From the NCBI GenBank assembly GCA_963693305.1, contig OY855905.1:41782395-41846394 (forward strand): DNA of 64,000 nt. Direction: 5' to 3'. Below the pieces are notes generated by a model. The model worked only from the letters and a program-made list of their open reading frames with translations, did no database searches and was not told the DNA's origin. The DNA is from Meandrina meandrites (lineage: Eukaryota > Cnidaria > Anthozoa > Scleractinia > Meandrinidae). The translations under genes and the position numbers were made by a program. Shown here piece by piece: positions 38,215-46,868 of this stretch (its first letter is position 1; every line of letters starts with the position of its first letter).

Positions 38215-41200
38215 TGTAATAAGTTGCAAGGTTCAAACTGTATATAAACTAACTCTGGAGTCTAGGGGTAATTTGCTTCTTTTTTATCTGTATAAAGTAG
38301 AGATGGAAGGAATTTTAGACACAATAAATTCTGCCAGGCACCATGGTCTGACACCCATAGATCATTGAGTAGAACAACAAATTTGGGTTTCTGCAATAAA
38401 AGTAGTCTTTTAATAAAATCATTTCAATCTAACTAATAACAATTTAAAATACCTGTTAGTATTTTTTCAACTGGTGTCAGATGATTGTTTGTTATTGTTA
38501 AATGTGGGTAAAGTCATTTTTTTGGTCCAGCTAAAGAAATCTGTGAAATAATTATTCTTTCATTATCAAAATTCCTTTAAGTCAATGATACAAATTGCTT
38601 CCCCTTTCCAATTACTTCATGCTTTTTACCATGTACACAACTGTTAGCTGTTTAATTCATCCCAGGATTATGTTTTACAGTCACATGATGGCCAAGTTTG
38701 AATGGTAAAGCTGTAGCTTTCTTGTCCAAAGTATCCGTGTGGTACACCCTTGGGTACAAAGAACTGAAGATTTCATCTCTGGATTCCAGGGTATATTAGC
38801 ATTTCATAAACCAACTGTACTCAGACAGCGGAGAGTTGCCACTATAATGGGCACAATTATCATATCTTTACCCCCCCCCCCCCCCCAAAAAAAAAAAAAA
38901 ATCCCCCTCTCTCTCCTCCCCACGTTTCCAAACTGGCAGAAAACCTTAAAATTTTGTATATATTAATACTTACAATGCCTTTTGATGATTGATGTTTTCT
39001 TCCACCATTTTAAGTCATTAAATTCTGTGCATTATTCAATGGTTTGTTTTCGCATTAATCACGCCCTTATCTCAATACAGTTGGTTCATCTTCTTCACTA
39101 AACATCAGCGTTTTGGTGAAGCTGCAATATTATTCTTAAATTCTGTTGTTACTACAGTGTGTAATGTGTGGGTTACCAGTTTGATTAGTTAGTTGTGGTA
39201 ATTTTTTTTTTTTTGCAAATCGGTGTCGCTTCTCTTGAGTGACAATATACATGCAGGCATTTGGTGGAACCAAGAACCTGACTGATCATCTAGAATAGAA
39301 TTCACTATAGTGCGACTTTCCATGTTTTATTACACAGCTTTCTGTGTGCTTAGGGTGTGTGTTGTTCTTTAGAAGTGATTCATTTGGTAGCTGGTTGGGG
39401 CGACAGGAAAACCTGGGGACTATTTTGAAACCCTAAAATTTTCTTGTGATAGATCTACAGTGGTCTGAAAACCACTGTGAAAAAAGGTATAATTGTTGTT
39501 TTACTGGAAGAAGAAGGCACTAAAAAGACACAAAGGTCATAATTAAGTCTCTCAGGTGCAGTATATTCCAGCAACTGCAGGACAGTTGTGAAATTTAATT
39601 AATTTTATGTATATTTAATAAAGTGTCATCTTAATTCATGTTTTTACTTAATTGTAGTTGTAGTCCTGGTGACCTTTCAGATAAATGTTTAACATTCCTG
39701 CACCTGATATACTTTACCAGATTATTGAACATTGCCGTACCTCAAGGGTACACTTAATTAATAGTTGAAATTAAAAGTTAAATTTGTATTTTCAACACTT
39801 TACTGGTTTAAACTTTCAAACCCCAAAAGTGGTCAATATCGAATCATTTCTCCAAATATCTGAAAAACGTTGCCAGGCAAGTAGGATAGGCAAGAGAGAA
39901 GAAATCGATAAGTTGGATCATCAGCTTTATGTACCACCAAATTCTCATTAGCATTAAATGAAATGTAAGAGAGGCCTCATGATGATCTTTGATTTTGAAC
40001 TTTCAGCAATATTGCTGTAAGCTCTCAGCTGCATGTATTTCAGATACTTGTAGCCTTGATCTAGAAAATTGGCAGTTGATAATTATTGAGGACCCTAGAA
40101 AGATAACAAGAATGCTAACTATACAAAGTAATATATGTTAAGCACTTTTTTTGTCCAAAGAGCAATATTTTCAGGACATATTTATGTGATACGCGAAATA
40201 ATTTTCTTTTTCCCATGTTCAACATTGCTCTGTAATTGGTCGGTAAGATCTGTTATCTTGGAACAATCTAGCACTACAGAAAATTTTGTATTTTTAAAGT
40301 AAATATTTTAATATATCACCTCAGAAAATAAGGACACTCCGGTTAATAATGTATTGTGGGTACTGTTAACTAATGCTTTGGTGTTTGGCTAGTTTGTGCT
40401 TGATATTTTATACTTGACCAAAATCTATTCTTGTAACAAAACCAGAAAACCATTGCCCACTCATTATTATGATAAATCAATGGCTTAAAAATTCATATTG
40501 TATCTTTATGAATTATTTTTGAAATATTAAAAGAAAATATGTTTTAAATTTAGGAACTATTTAACACTTAGTCAGGGTCAATTAATATCAAAAGTTTACT
40601 TCTCCTTAGTGTCTTAATAAATTTGCTTTGGGAGAATTTGGTCCAAGTTATTGCTGTTGCAGTCGATCAGGTTCTTGGTTCTCACTACTTAACTACGTTT
40701 GTCATGAAAGGTATAGAGAAGTTAGCAGTTAATCACTTTTGGGGGTTGAAAGGTTAATCTTGTTCCTGTAAATGACAAAAACATCTATCACAAACATTTT
40801 TCTAAATGATGTTTGCAGTTTAAAATGTTCAACTTCGTAACTGTGCAGTACCTTGTTTTATCATGTTTGACTCAAATTCCAGAGAAACAGTTTATGTCAG
40901 TGTTAATTCCCCAAGGATTGGAGTGTCAGTAATGTACAATCTTTCAACATTATGTTTGTGTGTGTTGTACAATGTAATAGCTTCTGACTTTCATTTATTA
41001 TGCTGCGTTGTTTGTTGAGGGTAGTTGTTTATCTCGATTAGTCGTAAATGTCTGTCAGCTCCAGTGCCAGATTTTCTTTATTGTATAGTGTGGAATTAAT
41101 GAAAATGCAATCAGTTACATTAATTTAAATAAATGTTCTGAATGATAATCTTAATAATAACCATTGCAAGAGTGCCGAAGGTTCAAAGTTAAAAAAAGTC

Positions 41201-42663
41201 CCAAATTTCATCATACAAGATATACAACTAAGAACAAACAGCATTGCACAAAGTAGCTGCTTGATAGCTTTCATTTGAATGGTCAAATTTATTATTTCAT
41301 CCACAGACTTGTAATAAGTCAGAACCATATTTTAAATTGGTCCAAGTTTCCAATTTGGGGAGCAACTTAACACTGTTTTGCAAAGGTAGCTGATAGGATG
41401 AGCCTTTACGTTATTCCAAATCTTGCTACACATATTCTTCTTTTAAGATAATACATTGAGAAGAATGGCTATGAAATAGTAACAACTAATGCTTAATAGT
41501 GTCAGATCCAGAGGTGCTCAAAAGCAGAGCGTCAAATTGTCTTGTTTCTCTTTTATAACTCTCGGCAAAAAGGGATGATGCTCTAGCCCCCCTCGCCCCC
41601 CCTCTGCAGCCCCTCCCCTAGATCTGCCACTGTTATGTAATGATGATGATGATGATGATGATGTTGATGATGTATTTAATTGTTAGGGTTATTAGGGTAG
41701 GCAGTGCAACAGTAAAACTCTGTATACGGTATTTGATGGGCAAATATTATCTACCCATCATTTGATTTATTTTAGTTTAAAGCTCAATAGTATAGTAAGT
41801 ATACTGGCTGCGAACCATCTTAGAACTTTCCTCTACCGGGTAATTTTTTTATGGGATGTGTGGTGGCGTGGGTGAGATCTTAAACTCTATATAGAAGCTC
41901 TTATTCAGTGGAAGATAAATACATGTATGGTAAATTATCAGAAAGTAGGGTATTCTAATATATAAGTATTATGAGCCAAGATATGTCCCCATTGCCACCA
42001 CACCTAATCAACCAGCCGGTAGAACTTTCATACTGCTAGTAGAGGGGTAAAATTTTTAAGTTGGTGATATTTAGTGTTTGTCTTGCCTTGTCTTGATTAT
42101 AATATCAATTGCAAAACTTATGTAGCTTATTATGTTGCTTATAACCTGCTCAGTCTGTGATTAGAATTACTCTTTGAGGAGCAAGGACTGTTTTTGGAAT
42201 GAAACTCATGTGGAAGAGACAGAGTTGGCCTTGATGTGATAAAAATCAGAAAATAGCTTTTGGCAAAAGAAAATAATTTACCATGATTTTTATCAGCAAG
42301 GTCTATCAAAAACAAGTCAATTCTGGCACGACTCTCGATCATTGAAAAAATGTTAAATTGGACAAAACCAGAAATCAAAGGGACTTATAAGGTTCTTCAC
42401 TGATTACAAAAACAGGACTTGTTTTATTTACTCGTGATTTGTTACAAACATGTAAACATTTAGGAGTAATTGAAAATATTTTATCTCTATTTTAATACTT
42501 GACTCGTCATAAAAACTCCTTAAGAGTCATTGTAAAATTGTTATCTTGTAACTTACTCATTTGCTGTTAGCCCGAGAGCTGATAAGCGTGTGATGTAAAA
42601 TAAATTTGCTTATTATCATCAACTCTTGTTTCTGTTTTGTTTTGTAATAACCGCTATATATTG
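38215..42663. other. SLC6-C 3' UTR and intergenic DNA
   Basis: The aataaa at 38395-38400 lies 181 bases after the stop and could end a short 3' UTR. A further aataaa near 39617 could mark a longer one. The remainder is AT-rich with no convincing exons. It contains a C-run joined to an A-run (about 38872-38900) and a (GAT)n microsatellite. Confidence 0.5.
41638..41672. repeat. (GAT)n microsatellite
   Basis: About ten gat/tga units with one interruption, in non-coding DNA downstream of SLC6-C. Confidence 0.9.
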
Positions 42664-42940
42664 AAAGCCTTTGATTCAGTTTCCCACAGAGTAGTAATTG
42701 ATTAACTTAAGAAAGTGCCTGACATTAACCCCTATATTGTTGATTGGGTTAAGGCAGGTACAAAAGTCGGACCGGATCAACTCGGATCGCTGATTTGAAT
42801 AAGAATAGCACCTATTCAAGAACGAGGAAATGCACAATAGTGCTATTCTTATTCAAATCAGCGATCCGAGTTGATCCGGTCCGACTTTTGTCCCTGCCTA
42901 TTGGGTTATTGACTTTTTAAAAGATCGTCAACATAGGGTA
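42664..42940 (+). pseudogene. LINE reverse-transcriptase fragment, dead
   Basis: Translated on + it reads KAFDSVSHRVVID, stop (42703-42705), then LKKVPDINPYIVDWV. After the embedded element it continues IDFLKDRQHRV. This is the classic finger/palm wording of non-LTR retrotransposon reverse transcriptases (CR1/L2/RTE-like), including the F-D of catalytic motif A. The in-frame stop and the insertion at 42752-42899 show that it is inactive. Only about 43 codons remain and the rest of the domain is not recognisable on either side. Confidence 0.8.
42752..42899. mobile_element. 148-bp foldback MITE inside the LINE fragment
   Basis: Almost the whole element is a hairpin. The left arm from aggcaggtacaaaagtcgg pairs with the right arm ending ccgacttttgtccctgcct, nearly perfectly over about 59 bp. 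The 9-mer attgggtta flanks both ends (42743-42751 and 42900-42908). Removing the element and one copy restores the reverse-transcriptase frame. A 9-bp duplication fits a Mutator-like source, though 8-9 bp also occurs in hAT. Confidence 0.85.
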
Positions 42941-43092
42941 GGTGTCTTGTTTGTGCACTGGGCTTGTACAGCAATTCCCCCGATTTTTTCTTAGCATTGC
43001 ACAGTATTTGCATAGTATTTTCTTAGCATTGCACAGTATTTGCATAGTAGAAGGGGAATTGCTGTAGAAACCCAGTGCACAAACAAGACACC
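42941..43092. repeat. Left hairpin of the island
   Basis: Left arm 42941-42981 (ggtgtcttgtttgtgcactg...) pairs with right arm 43051-43092 over about 41 bp, with a small mismatch near ggcttgtac/gtagaaacc. The 69-base loop holds two tandem copies of a ~32-base unit containing cttagcattgcacagtattt. The hairpin abuts the LINE fragment directly. Confidence 0.85.
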
Positions 43093-43329
43093 AGTTGTTT
43101 CCATTTGGAATTCTGCACATACTGGTATTGCACATACTGGCATTTCGCATTTCGCATTCCGGATTCCGGACAGATTTACGTCATCAGTATGGAATTTCTT
43201 GCCGCGAATCGCAGACGTGTCTCCTCGCGTTTCGCACGTAGTAGCGGGAGCGAGTGAGAGGCGGCTGTATTCGCAGGCTACATCGATCCGGGAGCGCTTC
43301 GGGATTGGCGCAACAAGGCTATACAGAAT

Positions 43330-43938
43330 TTGGAAAGATGCCGCTGCTATCGAACCAACCCAAAACAAGCCGAAAAAAGCTGTCGAACCGAACCAAGCTG
43401 CCGAAACAAAAACAGAGCAAAGCAAGCCGGAAAAAGCTGTCGAACCGAAACAAGCTGCCGAACAAAAACAGAGCAAACTAGCGAGCTTTTGTACCAGATC
43501 TTGGGCAATGTGCACGACTTGCAAAGAAATATGGATCTTTTGTTGGGGTTGCAAGAAAGCCATTTCGAAGATGTGGAAGACATCGGTGTAGATTTGCATG
43601 GGTTGGAAGTGGGAGTGGAAGAAACGAAAGATGGAATCATGCAGAGCATAGAGAAAAATATCAACGCTGTGCAAGAAAAAACCGATAGAATTGTTGGTGC
43701 AGCCAATGCGACAATACCTGCTGCTTGTGGTGTTGTGGAAGCGGTTGGAATTGTTTTGGGGCTTGGTGGTGTTGCCCTTCTTCTGTGTACATGTGGATCT
43801 CGAAAACTTGAAGAGTGGAAGGCTGCACAGAGCGACACGCCACCCGAAAAGGAGCAGTTGGACACACCACCAGAAAAGTACCTTCCACCAAAAAAAGAGC
43901 CGTTGGCTGTGCACAAAGGAGTTCGTGCAATGGAATAG
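43330..43938 (+). CDS. Coiled-coil, single-TM hypothetical protein of the island
   Basis: Not recognised. The first true ATG in this frame is at 43531. The frame is open from 43330, and coding-like sequence already starts near 43480 (SELLYQILGNVHDLQRN). It gives a heptad-like helical stretch (DLLLGLQESHFEDVEDIGV, then MQSIEKNINAVQEKTDRIV). A strong hydrophobic segment follows (CGVVEAVGIVLGLGGVALLL) with CTCG at its inner edge. The tail is charged and Pro-rich with repeated DTPPEK. Upstream, a different frame carries K-A-V-E-P-x-Q-A-A-E repeats, so the true N-terminus may need a frame change or splice. A membrane-anchored coiled coil is inferred, function unknown. A 272-aa frame on the opposite strand looks like its shadow. 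Confidence 0.45.
   Translation: MERCRCYRTNPKQAEKSCRTEPSCRNKNRAKQAGKSCRTETSCRTKTEQTSELLYQILGNVHDLQRNMDLLLGLQESHFEDVEDIGVDLHGLEVGVEETKDGIMQSIEKNINAVQEKTDRIVGAANATIPAACGVVEAVGIVLGLGGVALLLCTCGSRKLEEWKAAQSDTPPEKEQLDTPPEKYLPPKKEPLAVHKGVRAME
43365..43476. repeat. Two-copy ~57-bp tandem repeat
   Basis: Units starting aagccgaaaaaagctgtcga (43365) and aagccggaaaaagctgtcga (43423) are nearly identical. In the frame that reads PKKAVEPNQAAE and PEKAVEPKQAAE they encode a low-complexity Lys/Glu/Ala/Pro/Gln spacer. Confidence 0.85.
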
Positions 43939-43998
43939 AAAAGTGTCGCAAGTATATTTTCTAGCGACTTGGAGAGAAGCAACACAAGTATATACACA

Positions 43999-44634
43999 AT
44001 GGAACTTGTGCGAAAAAAAGGACAGCTTCCACGTTTCCGATTCAAACAATTCCGTGCATGCGAGAAAAAAATACCAGCAGCTAGAAGAAAAGGTTTGCTG
44101 GAAGGATTGGTCCGCTCTTTGCGAGTTTGTCTCTTCGTTGGAAAACAAATTAAATCGGCACACATTGTAGGCCATATCGACTCGGAGACAGCGAAAAAAT
44201 GGTTGCGCTGGAATCTTGGAGAACTCTTTGTTGTTACTTGCGATGGAGACTGTTTTCCGCTTCGAAGGTGGAACTATTGTTCCCGTGTAGAAGGCTACGA
44301 TAGGGCAACTCTGCGGCACTTTCTCCTGCTCGGTGTAGTCTTCTCCTCGCCAAGCAAGCAACGCAGTGGGGTTTTTCTTTTTTCTAGCGCTTCGATGCCG
44401 CCCATCACCGCTATCTCTTTTTCCAGAAAGACTCCATGTGTTGGAGTTTCTTCGTCTGTTGCCTGTTCCCCATCTTCTCCGAGCGGGAGAAAGAACAGAA
44501 TGGTCCGCAAGGCGTTTCGGAAGGTTGTAGTAGCGAAACGTTTGCATATGTACTCCCCTTGCGGTAAGTCTGTTGTTTCTTACGTCGTTTTGTACAATTC
44601 CGAAAGCCAAAGTCCCCCGCTGCCCACAAGATAG
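43999..44634 (+). CDS. Basic hypothetical ORF of the island (211 codons from ATG)
   Basis: Open from an ATG at 43999 (MELVRKKGQLPRFRFKQF) to a stop at 44632-44634. It begins 60 bases after the preceding + ORF stops. The first half is Arg/Lys-rich and contains SETAKKWLRWNLGELF. The second half is Ser-rich. I recognise no family. Its 3' third overlaps, antisense, the C-terminal end of the leftward Rep-like ORF (44411-44634), so at least one of the two frames is unlikely to be functional there. A long opposite-strand frame also covers the whole segment. Confidence 0.3.
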   Translation: MELVRKKGQLPRFRFKQFRACEKKIPAARRKGLLEGLVRSLRVCLFVGKQIKSAHIVGHIDSETAKKWLRWNLGELFVVTCDGDCFPLRRWNYCSRVEGYDRATLRHFLLLGVVFSSPSKQRSGVFLFSSASMPPITAISFSRKTPCVGVSSSVACSPSSPSGRKNRMVRKAFRKVVVAKRLHMYSPCGKSVVSYVVLYNSESQSPPLPTR

Positions 44635-46159
44635 CTTTTTCCCACTTCGCTTCGTCTCGCACTTTCGCTGGTGTGGGGTGTACGTGGATCCCCGAAATTC
44701 TTCCTGTCCTTGTATGTGCGTACCAGCCAACAAAAATATGTCCTTGCGGTCTGTCTGCGAGAACCAGACACCGATCCAGGTTTTCGGCGAGGTTTTGCCA
44801 CTGTTTGCTGGAGGGTTGGACCCCGAAGAGGCCGTACTCCTCGTCTTCGTTGGAAACTTGCTCCAAGACTTTCTCGATGCAGTCTGTGGCTTTCTTGCTC
44901 GAAAGTTCGTTTTGTGGGCATGCGTACAGAGAGACTTCGATGCGTGTGCACCCTCGGGCTTGCACGTCCGGGTGTAGGAAGGTTTGGCGGAGGTGTGGGT
45001 TGGGGCAGTCGGCGTAGTCTGCCAGATGGCCGCCAACAGGTTCGCAGATTTCTCCTGCCTCGAAATTCGATACGACTTTGTTGTATTTTTTTGTGCGTGC
45101 TGTGCGCCCTTCTGCCGTGGTGGATATCCAGGTGCAGACGTGCTCCCCGACGTTGTTTGTGTTTTCTAGAATTGTCGGCTCTTTTTCGTCGATTGCCGTG
45201 CAGAAATCCCTCGCCTTTCGAAAACCAAGGTTGTCCACAAGCGCTTTGCGGACGTCCAGAACTCCTGAAAAATCCTGTGTGTAGTCGATGCTGTAGATTC
45301 CGTATCCATAGCCCACCTAACCTGCGATCAGGCGTTTTTTTTTCCTTCCCCCTTAGTAGTCGCAGGGGGGGAGGGCATGATTTCAGGTTATAGCCCACCA
45401 GGCATTTTTCGAAAACATGTAGACCGCTGTGCAACTCCTCCAGAGGGACTTCGGAAACATCGCATTTCGCCACAAAACACCCGGCAATCTCTTTTTGCGG
45501 GTGGATTTCTTTCCATTTTCTATTTGCCTTGCAGAATGTGTCTTTCTCGATTCTCGCAATTGTTGTGCGTATTGTGCTGCTTCTCGTGTCTCCAGCCGCG
45601 ACCGTGTGCACAAGGGACGTCTGCATGTAGCCTCGTTTCCCCACGGCTCTTTCCAAAGCATTGGCGATACTTGCCACCACTACTTTTGCCGCCCCCTTCT
45701 CCCCACTTGTGCAAGAGAGTTTTCCTTTCTGGAAGACACACTCCTCTCGAGAAAGATAGCCAAATACGAATATATCGTCTACGAACGGCGGGAGACCCTC
45801 CAACGGGCGCAAATTCGTGCTTTCGTACGCGTTTTCCAGAAGGTGTGTTGCAACGGATTTTTTGCACCGGAGGCCCATGCTTCCGAAGGTTTGTTTTGTC
45901 GCTGTATTTGCTGTGTCTTCGCTTTCGAAGGTTTGTTTTGTCGCTGTATTTGCTGTGTCTTAATTTCGTCTGCTGCTGCATCTTCGCTTTCGAAGGTTTG
46001 TTTTGTCGCTGTATTTGCTGTGCCTTTGTCTGCTGCTGCATCGACGTCTTCGACTGCTTCTGCTGCGTCTTTGGCTCTTGGGAAAAATAGAGCTACAACA
46101 TTGGCAGGTTGGAGAACTATTTCGTTGTCGAAATCCACTAGTTTGTGTTGCAAAACCAT
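44411..46159 (-). CDS. Rep-like protein gene, interrupted (three frame segments)
   Basis: Not assigned to a named family. Likely start is the ATG at 46159 (MVLQHKLVDFDNEIVLQP). Upstream open sequence lacks a good ATG except 46417 and is repetitive. Segment 1 runs to about 45960, ending in Ala/Glu-rich 14-residue repeats. Segment 2 continues in another frame (about 45960-45399) with SVATHLLENAYESTNLRPLE and FVDDIFVFGYLSREE. Segment 3 (45316-44411) resumes after 82 bases and holds the most protein-like part: YGIYSIDYTQDFSG, then RTKKYNKVVSNFEAGE, GGHLADYADCPNPHLRQTF, GCTRIEVSLY and GRISGIHVHP. An ID.T.DF strand, then R.K.YNK, then TRIEVSLY is the order seen in Rep_trans-type rolling-circle initiators, and HVH could be a metal-binding HUH, but both are inference. 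The 82-base gap has GT..AG ends and restores frame, so it may be an intron. The frame change near 45960 suggests decay. Beyond about 44500 the reading frame is uncertain. Confidence 0.5.
45317..45398 (-). other. Putative 82-base intron in the Rep-like gene
   Basis: On the - strand the segment starts gtgggctataac and ends gcaggttag. Removing it joins KCL to VGYGYG in frame. The sequence gtgggctat occurs at both edges, so an insertion or duplication is an alternative to splicing. Its length, 82, is not a multiple of three, which explains the frame change seen in genomic reading. Confidence 0.45.
45881..46024. repeat. Three-copy ~42-bp tandem repeat in the Rep-like gene
   Basis: On the + strand the unit reads cgaaggtttgttttgtcgct, then gtatttgctgtg. 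Copies start near 45883, 45925 and 45990, with a spacer before the last that carries tgctgctgca runs. On the - strand in one frame it encodes TANTATKQTFESED-type 14-residue repeats. The copies fall in different frames because of the indel near 45960. Confidence 0.85.
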
Positions 46160-46690
46160 GTTTTTTTTGTTTTTGTATCTATTGTCTAATTGGGTGCACT
46201 TTCGACAACCGAAAAATGTGTTCTCTCCAAAAGATGTGTGCTTTCTCCAAAAATGGTTGTCGAGAAATTGGTGGTCGAAAAAAAAAATGCACGACAACCG
46301 AAAAATGTGTTCTCTCCAAAAACAAATACCTGCAGACCCTAGACCTTGTACTTTTTGCAACCAAAAGATGTGTCCTTCTCCACAAATGGTTGTCGAAAAA
46401 AGAAAATGCGCTCCCATAATGATTGAGGAAGGTTTCTGTTTTGCTCCCTCGTTATTGGGTCGTAAAACATTTGCAAAACGTTGGACGAAAATCTCGCGGC
46501 TGTCATCTCGGCGTTTATACTTGTGCAGATAATTCTTCAATTGGAAAATAATTCTGGCACACTTTTGTATAAACAAGTGCAAACATTTCTTCAATAGAAC
46601 ATATTTTTTTGTGGCACATCCGCTCGCTCGGCTTGGGGTCAAGCGCTTTGTTTACTTCCACGTTTGCGTTATTTTACACTCAAACCACAC

Positions 46691-46868
46691 ACATATAAAC
46701 TACTGGGTTCTGGCACAGCGAGTAGTACAAAAGCTTCATGATATCTAACAAAGCTGTTTCTCAAGAAACGAGGCGAGCTTGGGAGACGAGTTTCTTGAGA
46801 AAACAGCTTTGTTATATATCATGAAGCTTTTGTACTACTCGCTGTGCCAGAACCAGTAGTTTATATGT
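46691..46868. repeat. Right hairpin of the island
   Basis: Arms 46691-46769 and 46789-46868 (about 79 bp) are reverse complements with only a few mismatches or one-base indels. The left arm starts acatataaactactgggttc and the right arm ends cagaaccagtagtttatatgt. The loop is about 19 bases (aggcgagcttgggagacg region). No coding sequence. Confidence 0.9.

Larger units (their letters stand above)
42941..46868. mobile_element. Hairpin-flanked island with Rep-like gene (unclassified element)
   Basis: Two long DNA hairpins (42941-43092 and 46691-46868) enclose about 3.6 kb that differs from its surroundings: visibly higher GC, few stop codons on both strands, and short coding tandem repeats in both outer arms. 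Genes point inward from each end: coiled-coil/TM and Arg-rich ORFs rightward, a Rep-motif gene leftward. Terminal hairpins plus convergent genes recall small linear single-stranded DNA replicons, and the leftward protein recalls rolling-circle initiators. I see no superfamily-3 helicase, capsid or polymerase motif, so calling it viral is unjustified. The two hairpins do not match each other and no target duplication was found. They could be two unrelated foldback elements that happen to flank the ORFs. Confidence 0.45.

Noticed and set aside
42991..45036. 681-codon open frame on the - strand
   Set aside because: Its first part is a one-base-shifted reading of the Rep-like protein and its second part is the antisense of the coiled-coil ORF. 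The translated text is low in hydrophobic order and rich in Cys/Ser/Phe runs. Kept only as evidence that the island is stop-poor.
45429..46532. 367-codon open frame on the + strand
   Set aside because: It is opposite the Rep-like segments and reads as Cys/Phe-rich repeats (the FCRCICC type) produced by the antisense of the 42-bp tandem repeat.
42941..46868. Parvovirus- or densovirus-like endogenous copy
   Set aside because: Hairpins and ambisense genes made me consider it, but I see no superfamily-3 helicase Walker motif, no phospholipase A2 motif and no capsid-like ORF. The Rep-like motifs are of another kind.
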